DNA of 64,000 nt. Source: Leptospira wolffii serovar Khorat str. Khorat-H2. GTDB lineage: Bacteria; Spirochaetota; Leptospiria; Leptospirales; Leptospiraceae. Positions 27,216-37,848 of this stretch are shown piece by piece; positions within the stretch are counted from its first letter, which is position 1; each line of letters starts with the position of its first letter. The stretch spans positions 244,907 through 308,906 of the forward strand of contig NZ_AKWX02000012.1 of assembly GCF_000306115.2 (NCBI RefSeq), read 5' to 3'. Below the pieces are notes generated by a model. It was not told the origin of the DNA, made no database searches, and saw only the letters and a program-made list of their open reading frames with translations. Made by a program: the position numbers and the translations under genes.

Positions 27216-27917
27216 ATGGAAAATCCTGATCCAGGCTTCGTCTCCCGATTCGATTCTCCCGAAACCGTACTCGCCCGGGAGAGAATGGTTCGGCACCAGA
27301 TATCCGAGAGAGGAATCCGAGATCGAAGGATCCTGGATGCGCTCCTCAAAATTCCTAGACATCATTTTCTTCCCGAAGAATACAGGGAACATTCCTACGA
27401 AGACAAAGCGGTACCGATAGGAGGAGGGCAGACCATTTCCCAACCTTATATCGTTGCGTATCTGGCATCTCAACTCGATATTCGAAAATCGGATTCCGTT
27501 TTAGAGATAGGAACCGGGTCCGGGTATCTCACTGCGGTTCTGGATCTACTAGGCGCAAAGATTCTTTCTTTGGAAATACTACCCGATCTGTATCATGCCG
27601 CGGTAACCAGATTGGAAGAATGGTCCCCCGGGTTTACGGAAAGGAATCGTGTGGAATGCGGAGATGCTATTCTTATTCTAAAAGAAAAGAAAACGTTTTC
27701 TCGCATAGTATCCTCCGCTTGTTTTCCGAAAGAACCGGAAGAGGGGGGATTCGTAAGTTCCTTGCTGGAAGAAGGAGGAATCGCTGCCCTTCCCGTGGAA
27801 GCGGAAAAGGGCCAGCAATACCTGCTGACCCTGGAAAAGAAACACGGACTTCTTAGGGAAAACAAAAGACTCTCCGTGAAATTCGTGCCTCTTGTGGGAA
27901 GGACGGATCTTCTTTGA
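27216..27917 (+). CDS. pcm: Protein-L-isoaspartate O-methyltransferase
   Basis: Repairs isoaspartyl residues with S-adenosylmethionine. 233 residues, a little longer than usual at the N-terminus. MVRHQISERGIRDRRILDAL and the PRHHFLPEEY segment are typical, the active-site region is YEDKAVPIGGGQTISQPYIV, and SAM motif I is VLEIGTGSGYLTAVL. FVPLVGRTD closes it. A single gene with a likely terminator behind it. Confidence 0.93.
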   Translation: MENPDPGFVSRFDSPETVLARERMVRHQISERGIRDRRILDALLKIPRHHFLPEEYREHSYEDKAVPIGGGQTISQPYIVAYLASQLDIRKSDSVLEIGTGSGYLTAVLDLLGAKILSLEILPDLYHAAVTRLEEWSPGFTERNRVECGDAILILKEKKTFSRIVSSACFPKEPEEGGFVSSLLEEGGIAALPVEAEKGQQYLLTLEKKHGLLRENKRLSVKFVPLVGRTDLL

Positions 27918-27945
27918 GAGGGTTCGGGCGGCCCCCTCGATTTTC
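27918..27945 (+). terminator. Possible terminator of pcm
   Basis: Hairpin GAGGG/CCCTC (27918-27922 and 27934-27938) followed by GATTTTCTC directly after the pcm stop codon. Confidence 0.4.
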
Positions 27946-27954
27946 TCGGGTCGC

Positions 27955-28059
27955 GCTGCTGCGGGCTACGCTTTCGCTACGGTCCCGGCAAATTCATATA
28001 ATGTAAAAATAATATATAAAATGCCGTGACCGCTTCGCGCCCTTCGCATCGCTGCCGCG
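27955..28059. repeat. Dispersed intergenic repeat, copy 2
   Basis: Left part (27955-27985) matches 20717-20747 at 26 of 31 positions. Right part CCCTTCGCATCGCTGCCGCG (28040-28059) matches 59243-59262 at 19 of 20. An AT-rich spacer separates them. It sits between pcm and the end of the first ompL1-like gene. Confidence 0.65.
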
Positions 28060-28063
28060 GGAC

Positions 28064-28957
28064 TTAGATCTCGTGCTTATATCCGAACCTATATTGGGTT
28101 CCTCCGAGTACCTGAGGGTAGGCGACGCTAGGAGCGAGACCGCTCATTCCTCCCTCGGATCTGGTATGGGCGATCCCGTATTGGAAGGAAAATAAAGTTT
28201 CGGCTTCCATATAAATATGTCCTTTGTCGGAGATTCTTGCCTGAGCTCCTATGAGCCAGTTGGGAGCCACACCGGAAACGTTGAACTGGGTTTTTTCCCA
28301 ATTCGCGACGGGAGAAATTCCGTCCCCGACGAGCCCGAGGATAGTGGTATCCGTCACTCCCAAATTGATGAGGGCGTCGTGAACGTCGTTCAAACGATTG
28401 CTACCTTGCAAGGTCCATCCCCCCTTGAAATAATGAGCGCCCGCTCCGATATAGACCGCGGCGTCTTCCGAAACGGCGAGTTTGATACCTATATTGAAAG
28501 GAATCTGAATCGCGTTATAATCCCACTCGAAATCGTAGAAAGTTTGTCCTGCGAATTTTGCGTTGGTATCTCCTCCCATGATTTTACGAGTGTAGTGCGC
28601 GTTGGCCCTCCAAAAGAAAGCCTTACCGAAATCCTTTTCGTATCCGACCGATAACACGAGTCCGGTCATAGCTCCGCTCGTTTTAGCGCTGATAAGCCCG
28701 TTCGTGGTGTGCTGCAGAGTGAGAAGGCGATTTTCTGGAATCACCGCCTTTCTGGGAAGAACACCCGGTTGTCCGTCCGTGGAAGTGGTTGCGTAATTAC
28801 CGGACGAGTCCAGACCGTCGGTGGCGATCGTGCCTCCTAAGTCCCCTAGATCGAATTGGAGTCCTAAGCCTCCCGTAACATAACTCTTCGCTTCGATAAG
28901 AAGAGTAGGCGTGGCGAAAAGGAACAAGGCGAGCAATCCTTTGGCGATTTGATTCAT
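28064..28957 (-). CDS. ompL1: OmpL1-family outer membrane porin, copy A
   Basis: Transmembrane beta-barrel protein of 297 residues with a signal peptide cut after IEA. The mature start KSYVTGGLGLQFDLGDLGGT and the downstream AVYIGAGAHYF, GAQARISDKGHIYMEAETL and final GGTQYRFGYKHEI match OmpL1, the first porin described in pathogenic Leptospira. Alternating hydrophobic strands and a C-terminal hydrophobic residue fit a barrel. ATG at 28957 has an AGGAG ribosome site. Last of three tandem copies; each has its own spacing and apparent terminator, so each may be expressed alone. Loops (for example DTTILGLVGDGISPVA) vary most between copies. Confidence 0.87.
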   Translation of the reverse strand: MNQIAKGLLALFLFATPTLLIEAKSYVTGGLGLQFDLGDLGGTIATDGLDSSGNYATTSTDGQPGVLPRKAVIPENRLLTLQHTTNGLISAKTSGAMTGLVLSVGYEKDFGKAFFWRANAHYTRKIMGGDTNAKFAGQTFYDFEWDYNAIQIPFNIGIKLAVSEDAAVYIGAGAHYFKGGWTLQGSNRLNDVHDALINLGVTDTTILGLVGDGISPVANWEKTQFNVSGVAPNWLIGAQARISDKGHIYMEAETLFSFQYGIAHTRSEGGMSGLAPSVAYPQVLGGTQYRFGYKHEI

Positions 28958-29163
28958 AGTTGTCTCCTAAACTATTTTTTAATGTTTTAACCCAAAACTG
29001 AAGGGCTCGGAGACAGCGATTGTTTTTTCGTTTTAGGCTTTGATATAGCCGTTATGCGAAAAAGGGTATCGTAATTCTTTCGGGTTAGCTCGCTTATATT
29101 TCACTTAACAAAATATGCTAATATCCGGAGAAGATTCTAAAGAGAGAAGGGTGGGCGAGGCGG

Positions 29164-29190
29164 AAAAGGCCCGTGAAACGAGAGCCTTTT
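29164..29190 (-). terminator. Possible terminator of ompL1 copy B
   Basis: AAAAGGC/GCCTTTT inverted repeat 24 bases beyond the stop codon of copy B; the T run is only the four T of the arm, so it is weak. Confidence 0.4.
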
Positions 29191-29213
29191 CATTCCGAAA
29201 ATCGAATCTAAAA

Positions 29214-30110
29214 TCAGATTTCGTGTTTGTATCCGAATCTATACTGAGTTCCCCCGAGAACGATCGGGTAAGCGACGCTAGGAGCGAGACCTTCGATGCC
29301 GCCTTGGGATCTAGGGTGAGCGATACCGTATTTGAAGGAGTATAATGTCTCCGCTTCCATATAGATATGACCTCTATCCGAGATCCTTGCCTGGGCCCCT
29401 ATGATCCAGTTCGGAGCGAAGCCGGAAACGTTGAATTGCGTTTTTTCCCAGTTCGCAGGAGGATCGGTCCCGTCGGAAACTAGACCTACTACCGTATCTC
29501 CGGGAGCGAATCCCGCTTGGATCAGAACGTCATGGACCGTACTCAGCCGATTGGTGCCTTGTAAAGTCCACCCTCCCTTGAAATAGTGAGCTCCTCCGCC
29601 GATATAGAAGGAAGCGTCTTCGGTGAGGGAGAGTTTGAGTCCTATATTGAAAGGAATCTGAACGGCATTATAATCCCAATCGATATCGTAGAAGGTCTGG
29701 CCTAGAGCTTTTGCCTTGGTGTCTCCTCCCATGATCTTGCGTGTGTAATGAGCGTTGATTCTCCAGAAGAAGACCTTACCGAAGTCCTGTTCGTATCCGA
29801 CCGATAGGACGAGACCGGTCATGGCTCCGCTCGTTTTAGCGCTGATGAGACCGTTGGAAGTATGTTGCAAAGATAGTAAACGGTTTTCAGGAATCACCAA
29901 GCGTCTCGGTAATACACCCGGTTGTCCGTCCGTGGATGCGGTCGCATAATTTCCGGAAGAATCCAAACCGTCGGTAGAGATCGTAGTTCCCAATTGTCCC
30001 AGATCGAATTGGAGACCGAGGCCTCCCGTGATATAGCTCTTCGCTTCGGGAAAAAGACTAGGTGTTAAGATCAGCAGGGCGGTGAGTAGTCGGATCGGAA
30101 TTCGATTCAT
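29214..30110 (-). CDS. ompL1: OmpL1-family outer membrane porin, copy B
   Basis: 298 residues from the ATG at 30110, which has a GGAG ribosome site and gives a normal signal peptide (MNRIPIRLLTALLILTPSLF); an in-frame start nine codons upstream does not. The mature protein begins KSYITGGLGLQFDLGQLGTT and runs in register with copies A and C to the same GGTQYRFGYKHEI end. It differs in extracellular-loop-like stretches (VLIQAGFAPGDTVVGLVSDG). Middle gene of the tandem array. Confidence 0.86.
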   Translation of the reverse strand: MNRIPIRLLTALLILTPSLFPEAKSYITGGLGLQFDLGQLGTTISTDGLDSSGNYATASTDGQPGVLPRRLVIPENRLLSLQHTSNGLISAKTSGAMTGLVLSVGYEQDFGKVFFWRINAHYTRKIMGGDTKAKALGQTFYDIDWDYNAVQIPFNIGLKLSLTEDASFYIGGGAHYFKGGWTLQGTNRLSTVHDVLIQAGFAPGDTVVGLVSDGTDPPANWEKTQFNVSGFAPNWIIGAQARISDRGHIYMEAETLYSFKYGIAHPRSQGGIEGLAPSVAYPIVLGGTQYRFGYKHEI

Positions 30111-30202
30111 GTGCATCTCCATTTCAATAGATTGCACTAGAATGGAAAGTGAGCGGAGGCATCGATTCTTTTCCGAGGGATCGAAAAAGTTGGTATTGCG
30201 AA

Positions 30203-30235
30203 CTAAATAAAAAAGGCCCCCTTTCGGGAGCCTTT
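30203..30235 (-). terminator. Rho-independent terminator of ompL1 copy C
   Basis: Stem AAAGGC/GCCTTT extended by CCC/GGG, followed on the minus strand by TTTTTTATTT, about 25 bases beyond the stop codon of copy C. Confidence 0.75.
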
Positions 30236-30260
30236 ACAATTCCACAAAACGAATCTAGGA

Positions 30261-31160
30261 TTAGATTTCGTGTTTGTATCCGAATCTGTACTGGGTTCCT
30301 CCCAGAACTTGAGGATAGGCAACGCTAGGTGCTAAACCTTGCGCTCCACCGGCAGATCTTGGGTGACCGATACCATATTTGAAGGAATACAGAGTTTCTG
30401 CTTCCATGTAGATATGTCCTTTGTCGGAGATTCTTGCTTGAGCTCCGATCAACCAGTTCGGAGCGACTCCGGAAACTTGGAAGGTGGTTTTTTCCCAGTT
30501 TGCGGAAGGATCGGTTCCGTCTGCTACGAGTCCTACGACCGTGCTGTTAGCAGGAACACCCGCTGCAACAAGTGCATCGTGTACGTCGTTCAAACGGTTG
30601 CTACCTGCAAGGCTCCATCCACCGTTGAAGTAGTGAACCCCTGCTCCGATGTAGAAAGCTGCATCTTCGGAAACGGAGAGTTTAATCCCTACGTTGATAG
30701 GAACTTGAACTGCGTGGTAATCCCAGGTGATATCGTAGAAAGTCTGTCCCAAGAATTTCGCGTTGGTGTCCCCGCCCATTACTTTACGAGTATAGTGTGC
30801 GTTGGCTCTCCAGAAGAAAGCTTTTCCGAAATCATGTTCGTATCCCAAGGAAAGAACAAGTCCGGTCATTGCTCCGCTCGTTTTAGCGCTGATGAGACCG
30901 TTGGTAGTGTGTTGCAAACTGAGTAGACGGTTTTCAGGGATGATAGCGCGGCGAGGAAGAACCCCGGTCGTAGTACCTTTGGAATCCGTAGTAGCGTAGT
31001 TACCGGATGCGTCCAAACCGTCAGTTGCGATCGTGTCGCCCAATTGCCCCAGGTCGAATTGGAGACCGAGGCCTCCGGTGATGTAAGACTTTGCGCTCAG
31101 GCCGGCAGTCGAAGACAACACGGCGAAAACTAACAAAGCTTTTACAATGTTACGAACCAT
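30261..31160 (-). CDS. ompL1: OmpL1-family outer membrane porin, copy C
   Basis: 299 residues, ATG at 31160 with an AAGGAG ribosome site. The signal peptide MVRNIVKALLVFAVLSSTAG ends LSA and is the one closest to known OmpL1. Mature start KSYITGGLGLQFDLGQLGDT. It carries a small insertion relative to A and B (DSKGTTTGVLPRR) and a variant loop VAAGVPANSTVVGLVADG. First gene of the array; its own terminator at 30203-30235 suggests a monocistronic message. The promoter region has a CTATGC-CCAA-GCATAG palindrome. Confidence 0.88.
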   Translation of the reverse strand: MVRNIVKALLVFAVLSSTAGLSAKSYITGGLGLQFDLGQLGDTIATDGLDASGNYATTDSKGTTTGVLPRRAIIPENRLLSLQHTTNGLISAKTSGAMTGLVLSLGYEHDFGKAFFWRANAHYTRKVMGGDTNAKFLGQTFYDITWDYHAVQVPINVGIKLSVSEDAAFYIGAGVHYFNGGWSLAGSNRLNDVHDALVAAGVPANSTVVGLVADGTDPSANWEKTTFQVSGVAPNWLIGAQARISDKGHIYMEAETLYSFKYGIGHPRSAGGAQGLAPSVAYPQVLGGTQYRFGYKHEI

Positions 31161-31224
31161 TTAATAGCTCCTTAAACTTTTCGTATAGTTAGAGTGTTTT
31201 TCACCTGGGCCGTTTATGTCTATA

Positions 31225-31240
31225 CTATGCCCAAGCATAG
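31225..31240. promoter_or_regulatory. Palindrome upstream of ompL1 copy C
   Basis: Perfect six-base arms CTATGC and GCATAG around CCAA, 65 bases before the start codon of copy C. Either an operator or a hairpin in the leader. The region 31161-31507 otherwise holds the two divergent promoters and no gene. Confidence 0.4.
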
Positions 31241-31461
31241 GACAGGACTCTAACGATCGGGAGTTGGGTGTCAAACAGGATATTCGAAATAGAGGAAAAA
31301 AGTCCGTCCGAGCGAATTTTATTTTGAACGATAGTTAGAAATAATAAATGCCACTTCCTCTTTGCGCATTGCAAAACTTTTGTAATATAGATGATTTTCC
31401 TCAAACTTTCAATCTCTGCGAACGAACGTTAATACGATTCCGGATCCGAATTCTCTCCTAA

Positions 31462-33306
<1,845 letters not shown>

Positions 33307-33357
33307 CTTGACCTTTCTTTGGAAATAAATAATCCTGGATCGGATTTAGATACTCGT

Positions 33358-34116
33358 ATGAAAACCAATATCCGAAGAAAAAAACTCATAGCGATTTTCA
33401 TTCTCCTCTTTTCTTCCGCGGCTTACGCCCAGGGTGGAGCGGCAAAGAACGGAGGAGTCCAGGATCTTCCTCCCATCCCGGGAGAGATAGACCAAGCAAA
33501 TCGAAGGGACGCGAAACGATTTTTCTTCGGAGGGTTTACCGCAAACGGACTCTCTTGGTTCGGGACAGGATACCAATTCTCCTCTAAGATCGCGGTCTCA
33601 TTGCAATGGCAGGAACAGAGAACGATCCAAAGATTCGATTTGGACGTAACTGGAGTCCAGTCCGATCTTTCCGGTATGTTTACTCTGACCAATTCCGAAA
33701 AAATCCAGAGACAGGCGAGCGTGCAGTTGGAATGGTTTCCATTCTCCGGTCCCTATTATTTCGCGGCTGGAATCGGAACGGAACGCTATATAGAGAAGCA
33801 AAGAAAGACCGAATTGCAGGTTCCGATCGATCGATATTCGGATTACACCTGGAATATCTCCCAGCAGAGAGGGTTCGTATCCCTGGGAGCCGGTTTCCGT
33901 TACGTTTTCCCTTCCGGATTCTTCATACATCTGGGAGGAAACATACTCGGATATCCGAATAGACATACTCATGAGCAAAGGGGAGCCTATTCCAGCAATT
34001 ACAACCTGGATTATAGGCAGGTACAGAAAGATTGGCAGGAACCGGAAAAGGAAGCCAGGGATCGCCAGAATTCCTACGGAGCCCAACTGCAAATATTGTT
34101 CGGGATAGCGATCTAA
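33358..34116 (+). CDS. Predicted outer membrane beta-barrel protein
   Basis: 252 residues from the ATG at 33358, with a signal peptide (KKLIAIFILLFSSAAYA, cut before QGG). After a Pro/Gln-rich linker the protein has regular amphipathic strands with aromatic girdles (FFFGGFTANGLSWFGTGYQF; SVQLEWFPFSGPYYFAAGIG; RGFVSLGAGFRYVFPSGFFI; IHLGGNILGYPNRH), typical of a small OmpW/OmpA-like barrel, and ends in LQILFGIAI. No family assigned. It follows thiC by 51 bases but its function seems unrelated. Confidence 0.75.
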   Translation: MKTNIRRKKLIAIFILLFSSAAYAQGGAAKNGGVQDLPPIPGEIDQANRRDAKRFFFGGFTANGLSWFGTGYQFSSKIAVSLQWQEQRTIQRFDLDVTGVQSDLSGMFTLTNSEKIQRQASVQLEWFPFSGPYYFAAGIGTERYIEKQRKTELQVPIDRYSDYTWNISQQRGFVSLGAGFRYVFPSGFFIHLGGNILGYPNRHTHEQRGAYSSNYNLDYRQVQKDWQEPEKEARDRQNSYGAQLQILFGIAI

Positions 34117-34168
34117 TATCGAAAAAATATTTAATTTTTCTATATTAGGAAAAAGGAAAGGAGCGAGC

Positions 34169-36232
34169 CTACGGTTTTCCCAGATATTCCAGGACCAGAA
34201 GCGCCATATCGTCGTGGGAATTATGCTGTTCTTTGGTGAATTCCCGTATATGCTCGATCACGCTGGAGCAGAAAGAATCCGGCTCCTGGTCCGCGCATCC
34301 GCTCAGGAGCTGGAAAAAATTCTCGTCTCCGAAAAATTCTCCGTTAGGTTCCCTTGCTTCCGGCAATCCGTCGGTATAAAGCACTAGTTTGTCTCCCGGA
34401 CCTAAAACCGTGATCTCTGTGTGATAAGGAGTCTTCATGGACTCGTTGATAGCCATGCCGGAAGGTCGAAACAATTCGGGACGCGGAAAATTCTTCCTGA
34501 GTATCACCGTTTCCGGATGGCCGGCGTTCGCGATCATGAGACGTCCCGATTCAGGAAAGAAGGTAGCAATGGTGGCCGTTAGAAAATTGCCGTTTAATTT
34601 TCCGATGAGTTGGGCCCGCATTTTTGTGAGCATATGCCCCGGGTCGCTTAGATAATCCGACCAATCCTGGAGGGCCATTTTTACCATCGAGGCGACCATA
34701 GCCGCTCCCGTTCCGTGACCGGTAACGTCGCAGATAAAGACTCCGATTGCTCTGCCCGTTCTATCCACGATAGAATCCACGAAGTCTCCCCCCACATCCA
34801 GCATGGGTTCGTAACGATAAGCCAAACGAATATTGGGAATCTTAGGCAAATCGGAGGGAAGAAGAGCGGATTGTATTTTGGCGGCGATGGCCAGATCCCG
34901 TTCCAGGATCCGAGTCTTCTGCTCAATCTCCTCTTTCTGAGCGGCGATCGTCTTGGTTCTTTCCACCACTTTCGTTTCCAAGGATTCGTTCAGTAGTCGA
35001 AGAGAGGTTTGCGTGGATTCCAGCGTGTTGTACGTATCGGAGTATCTCTTTGCGAGAGCGAAAGAGAATGCAAGGGACATGAAAAAGAATCCGTCGTTCA
35101 GATGCGGTTCGGCGATGATAAGGTTTAGAAAAATTCCGATATCGTGGATGATCGCAATGAAGAAAACGATCAGACCGAGCATTAAGCTATAGGATATTTC
35201 GATCTGTTCCTTGAAGTAGTCCTTCCAGATACGAAAGAATGTGTAGAATATGAATAGAATGATTCCGTTTATGAATATCTCGAATAAGTACCTATAGTAA
35301 TAATAAATGCTCCGAGTAAATACGAGTTCGATTAAGACCGTTGCAATACATATACCGAAAAAACATTCGAAGATAATGGCGACTTTGGTTCTTTTTATGG
35401 AAAGAAAATAGACAAGGAATTCGTAGAGAAATATGGTCGGAGTGGATCCTATAATGAACGAGGGAATGATGTAGGAAAGCCGATCGTCGAATAGATATAA
35501 CGAATAGCCCTTGAAAGAAATGAGCCAAACGGAAAGAGAAATGTTCAAAAGCGCAAATGCTAAATAGAATTTGTCCGCTCTTCTTTGGGAATAGATGAAC
35601 ATAAAGTAAAGAAAAAGAAAAAGTTGAATGGAAGCGATCGCGAACGCTTTAGCCACCCGTAAAATGGAAAGTTCCTTGATCGAGCGTAGATTTCCGAAAT
35701 AAACGAAACCTTCATACGCGGAGGCGAAGTCCAGGCTAGACAGTCTTACTTCGATAATATTGTGACCGGATTTTAGTAGGTCTTTACGAATTTCGATGAC
35801 TTGCGGCTTAGCATGTAATCTGGGGATTTCCCCATTTATAATCGGCCGAGTGGTATCGACCAGGCTACCGTTGATAAAAACGGAACTCGCAGTGGGAGCC
35901 GCCGGAAGAAAGAGCCCGAAATCGGAATCCCATAAGGAATCTTGCTCTAATATATCGATCGTTATTAAATATCGAACGACTTTGCCCGATTGAGCTAGAT
36001 TTGGATCTCGTGTGAATTCCAGACTTGGATTCGAATAGTATTCCTTTTCACGAGGTATCTGCTGAGAATAAGAATCGGTTAAGGAATCGGCGGGAATCGC
36101 TAACCATTTATCGGCTAAGCTGATAGTCTTGTCAGCTATCGAATATTGTTGTATAGGGATGGAGGCACCCGTCTCTGCGAGTGCATTCTCCAGCCCTAAT
36201 AGAATCAGGAATACTGTTAGAAGTCTTTTCAG
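34169..36232 (-). CDS. Seven-helix receptor with SpoIIE-type serine phosphatase domain (CTG start)
   Basis: 687 residues. The frame is open upstream of the first conventional start (GTG at 35656) for almost 200 codons and reaches a signal peptide (KRLLTVFLILLGLENALAET) whose only reasonable start is the CTG at 36232-36230. That codon overlaps the TGA of the upstream gene (CTGA), with AAAGG about eight bases before it. Domains: signal peptide, an exported 7TMR-DISM-like sensing domain (about 25-190), seven membrane helices (about 195-400), a coiled coil (ESLETKVVERTKTIAAQKEE) and a PP2C-like SpoIIE domain with metal-binding acids in VGGDFVDSI, ICDVTGHGTGAAM and DDMALLVLEY. Probably dephosphorylates an anti-sigma-factor antagonist. 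The paralog at 43096 has the same layout and 696 residues, which supports the long form. Confidence 0.85.
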   Translation of the reverse strand: MKRLLTVFLILLGLENALAETGASIPIQQYSIADKTISLADKWLAIPADSLTDSYSQQIPREKEYYSNPSLEFTRDPNLAQSGKVVRYLITIDILEQDSLWDSDFGLFLPAAPTASSVFINGSLVDTTRPIINGEIPRLHAKPQVIEIRKDLLKSGHNIIEVRLSSLDFASAYEGFVYFGNLRSIKELSILRVAKAFAIASIQLFLFLYFMFIYSQRRADKFYLAFALLNISLSVWLISFKGYSLYLFDDRLSYIIPSFIIGSTPTIFLYEFLVYFLSIKRTKVAIIFECFFGICIATVLIELVFTRSIYYYYRYLFEIFINGIILFIFYTFFRIWKDYFKEQIEISYSLMLGLIVFFIAIIHDIGIFLNLIIAEPHLNDGFFFMSLAFSFALAKRYSDTYNTLESTQTSLRLLNESLETKVVERTKTIAAQKEEIEQKTRILERDLAIAAKIQSALLPSDLPKIPNIRLAYRYEPMLDVGGDFVDSIVDRTGRAIGVFICDVTGHGTGAAMVASMVKMALQDWSDYLSDPGHMLTKMRAQLIGKLNGNFLTATIATFFPESGRLMIANAGHPETVILRKNFPRPELFRPSGMAINESMKTPYHTEITVLGPGDKLVLYTDGLPEAREPNGEFFGDENFFQLLSGCADQEPDSFCSSVIEHIREFTKEQHNSHDDMALLVLEYLGKP

Positions 36233-36450
36233 TATCCGGCCTTTACTGACTGATTGACCTGCTCCTGGGAAAGTCCGGCCTTATTGTCGATGAGTTTCTG
36301 GCTTTCTTCCGGCGTTACAGAATATCCTTTTTTACTAAACCAATCGGATAGGGATTTTGCGTCGCTTGCCGAAACTAGAGCGTCCGAAGCCTCTTTTCCC
36401 AGATTCGGGTCCTTGCTTTGATCAATGATGAAATCAATAAAATTTTTCAT
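36229..36450 (-). CDS. Nif11-like small protein
   Basis: 73 residues from the ATG at 36450, which has a GAGG ribosome site five bases upstream; a TTG 17 codons earlier is also open. MKNFIDFIIDQSKDPNLGKE, then AKSLSDWFSKKGYSVTPEE, KLIDNKAGLSQEQVNQSVKA and final GY follow the Nif11 pattern (helix with F..I..DP.L, then A.SL..W..KKGY.VT.EE, then LS.E.V). Nif11 domains are best known as leader regions of ribosomal peptide precursors, which normally end in Gly-Gly; no such cut site or Cys/Ser/Thr-rich core is seen here. Its stop codon overlaps the start of the SpoIIE phosphatase, so the two are translationally coupled and may act together. A radical SAM gene lies 4.4 kb away. Confidence 0.65.
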   Translation of the reverse strand: MKNFIDFIIDQSKDPNLGKEASDALVSASDAKSLSDWFSKKGYSVTPEESQKLIDNKAGLSQEQVNQSVKAGY

Positions 36451-36593
36451 TCCTTCCTCACTCGTGGGAGCAATTAAGCGGAATAGTCGTTCCGAATTCA
36501 ATTAAAATTATGAATTTCTAAGACAAATGCGTTATTTTGCCGGATTTCTTTCTTGATCGAGTATTCATCCGCTTTCTAATATTCATTTTTTGA

Positions 36594-37775
36594 ATGCGAC
36601 AAAAGTTGAGGAAAATCACCATCATTGGAGCCGGACCGGCCGGGGCTTCCGCGGCATTTTTTCTGGCAAAAGCGGGAATTCCGGTCCAGATCTTGGATAA
36701 GGCGGTCTTTCCTAGAGATAAAATCTGCGGAGACGGAGTTTCTTCTAGAGCGTTCTACACACTTTTTCGGATGGGAATCCGGGGAATCGAAGAGTTTGAG
36801 CGGGGACAAAGAATCGATGATGTGATCTTATTCGATTGGTTCGGACAGAAAAGGAAGTTGGAAGCCGCCCGAAATATGTTCGGAAACGGATTCAGCACTA
36901 TCCCTAGAGAAACATTGGATGCTAGGGTTCTGGAAAAGGCGAAAGAAGCAGGTGCAGTCCTGCGGGAAGGGATTTCTATCCGGGAAATCCGTCGAAATTC
37001 CCAAGGCTTTACTCTGGTCCATTCCGAGGGACAAGAGGACTGTGAAATTCTGGTCGGGGCGGATGGAATACATTCCAGAGTGCGTCATCTTATCTTTGGG
37101 TCGCATTTCCAAGAGACGGAAAAGTCCTTCGCGATGAGGGCTTATATTCGAAACGTTAGGCTCAATCATCCCGAGAGTTATTACTTTATCTATCTCCGGG
37201 AGATATTTCCCGGATATGGTTGGATCTTTCCTCTACCGGGGGGAAGGGCCAATATAGGATTCGGAATCCCCGCGGATAAATTGAAAAAAGAGAAACGAAA
37301 TCCATTCGATCTCTGGGATTTCTTTCTGGAGCATCCCGTATTACGGGAAGAATTGACCGGCGGAGTTTGGGAATCCGAACCCAAGGGATATCATATTCCC
37401 ATGAAGACGGATAAGAGATTCCTTTATAAGGAAGGGGCCTTTCTTTGCGGGGATGCCGCCGGTCTTGTGGATCCGATTACAGGGGATGGGATCGATTTTG
37501 CCTTGGAATCCGGGCAACTGGTCGCCGAAGATATTTTGGAATTCCTACATTCTTCCGCTAAGAATCAACTAGGAGAATATTATAAGAAAAGCTGCGAGAA
37601 TCGGATACGAAAGAGAATGGAGGACCAGGATTCCATGAAGAAAATCCTTTTTCACACGTTTCTATTCGATCGCTTTTTCAGGATGGCAAAAGACGAACCT
37701 AAGAATTCGATACTCTCCCGCTTGCTCTTAGGTATCGCGGATTGGAAGGAATGGCTTCGCTTCTTCTTTGTCTGA
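36594..37775 (+). CDS. Geranylgeranyl-reductase-family FAD-dependent oxidoreductase
   Basis: Flavoprotein of 393 residues. FAD dinucleotide motif IIGAGPAGASAAFFLAKAG at the N-terminus, the conserved PRDKICGDGVSSRA of the geranylgeranyl reductase group, substrate-channel GYGWIFPLPGGRANIGFG, and the second FAD motif GAFLCGDAAGLVDPITGDGI. Such enzymes saturate isoprenoid double bonds (chlorophyll phytyl, menaquinone or archaeal lipid side chains). In Leptospira a likely substrate would be menaquinone or a polyprenyl lipid; this is inference. ATG at 36594. No signal peptide. An isoprenoid-synthase-like gene lies 4.4 kb downstream. Confidence 0.85.
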   Translation: MRQKLRKITIIGAGPAGASAAFFLAKAGIPVQILDKAVFPRDKICGDGVSSRAFYTLFRMGIRGIEEFERGQRIDDVILFDWFGQKRKLEAARNMFGNGFSTIPRETLDARVLEKAKEAGAVLREGISIREIRRNSQGFTLVHSEGQEDCEILVGADGIHSRVRHLIFGSHFQETEKSFAMRAYIRNVRLNHPESYYFIYLREIFPGYGWIFPLPGGRANIGFGIPADKLKKEKRNPFDLWDFFLEHPVLREELTGGVWESEPKGYHIPMKTDKRFLYKEGAFLCGDAAGLVDPITGDGIDFALESGQLVAEDILEFLHSSAKNQLGEYYKKSCENRIRKRMEDQDSMKKILFHTFLFDRFFRMAKDEPKNSILSRLLLGIADWKEWLRFFFV

Positions 37776-37848
37776 ACGGAAGAATGTCCTTATATTAAAA
37801 ATAGCCTCTAACGATTCTTCGTTAGCCCATATCCGAAGCTGTTTGCGC

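Noticed and set aside
34169..35656. SpoIIE phosphatase starting at the GTG at 35656 (495 residues)
   Set aside because: The frame is open for about 190 more codons upstream, encodes a signal peptide and sensing domain, and the paralog at 43096 has the full layout.
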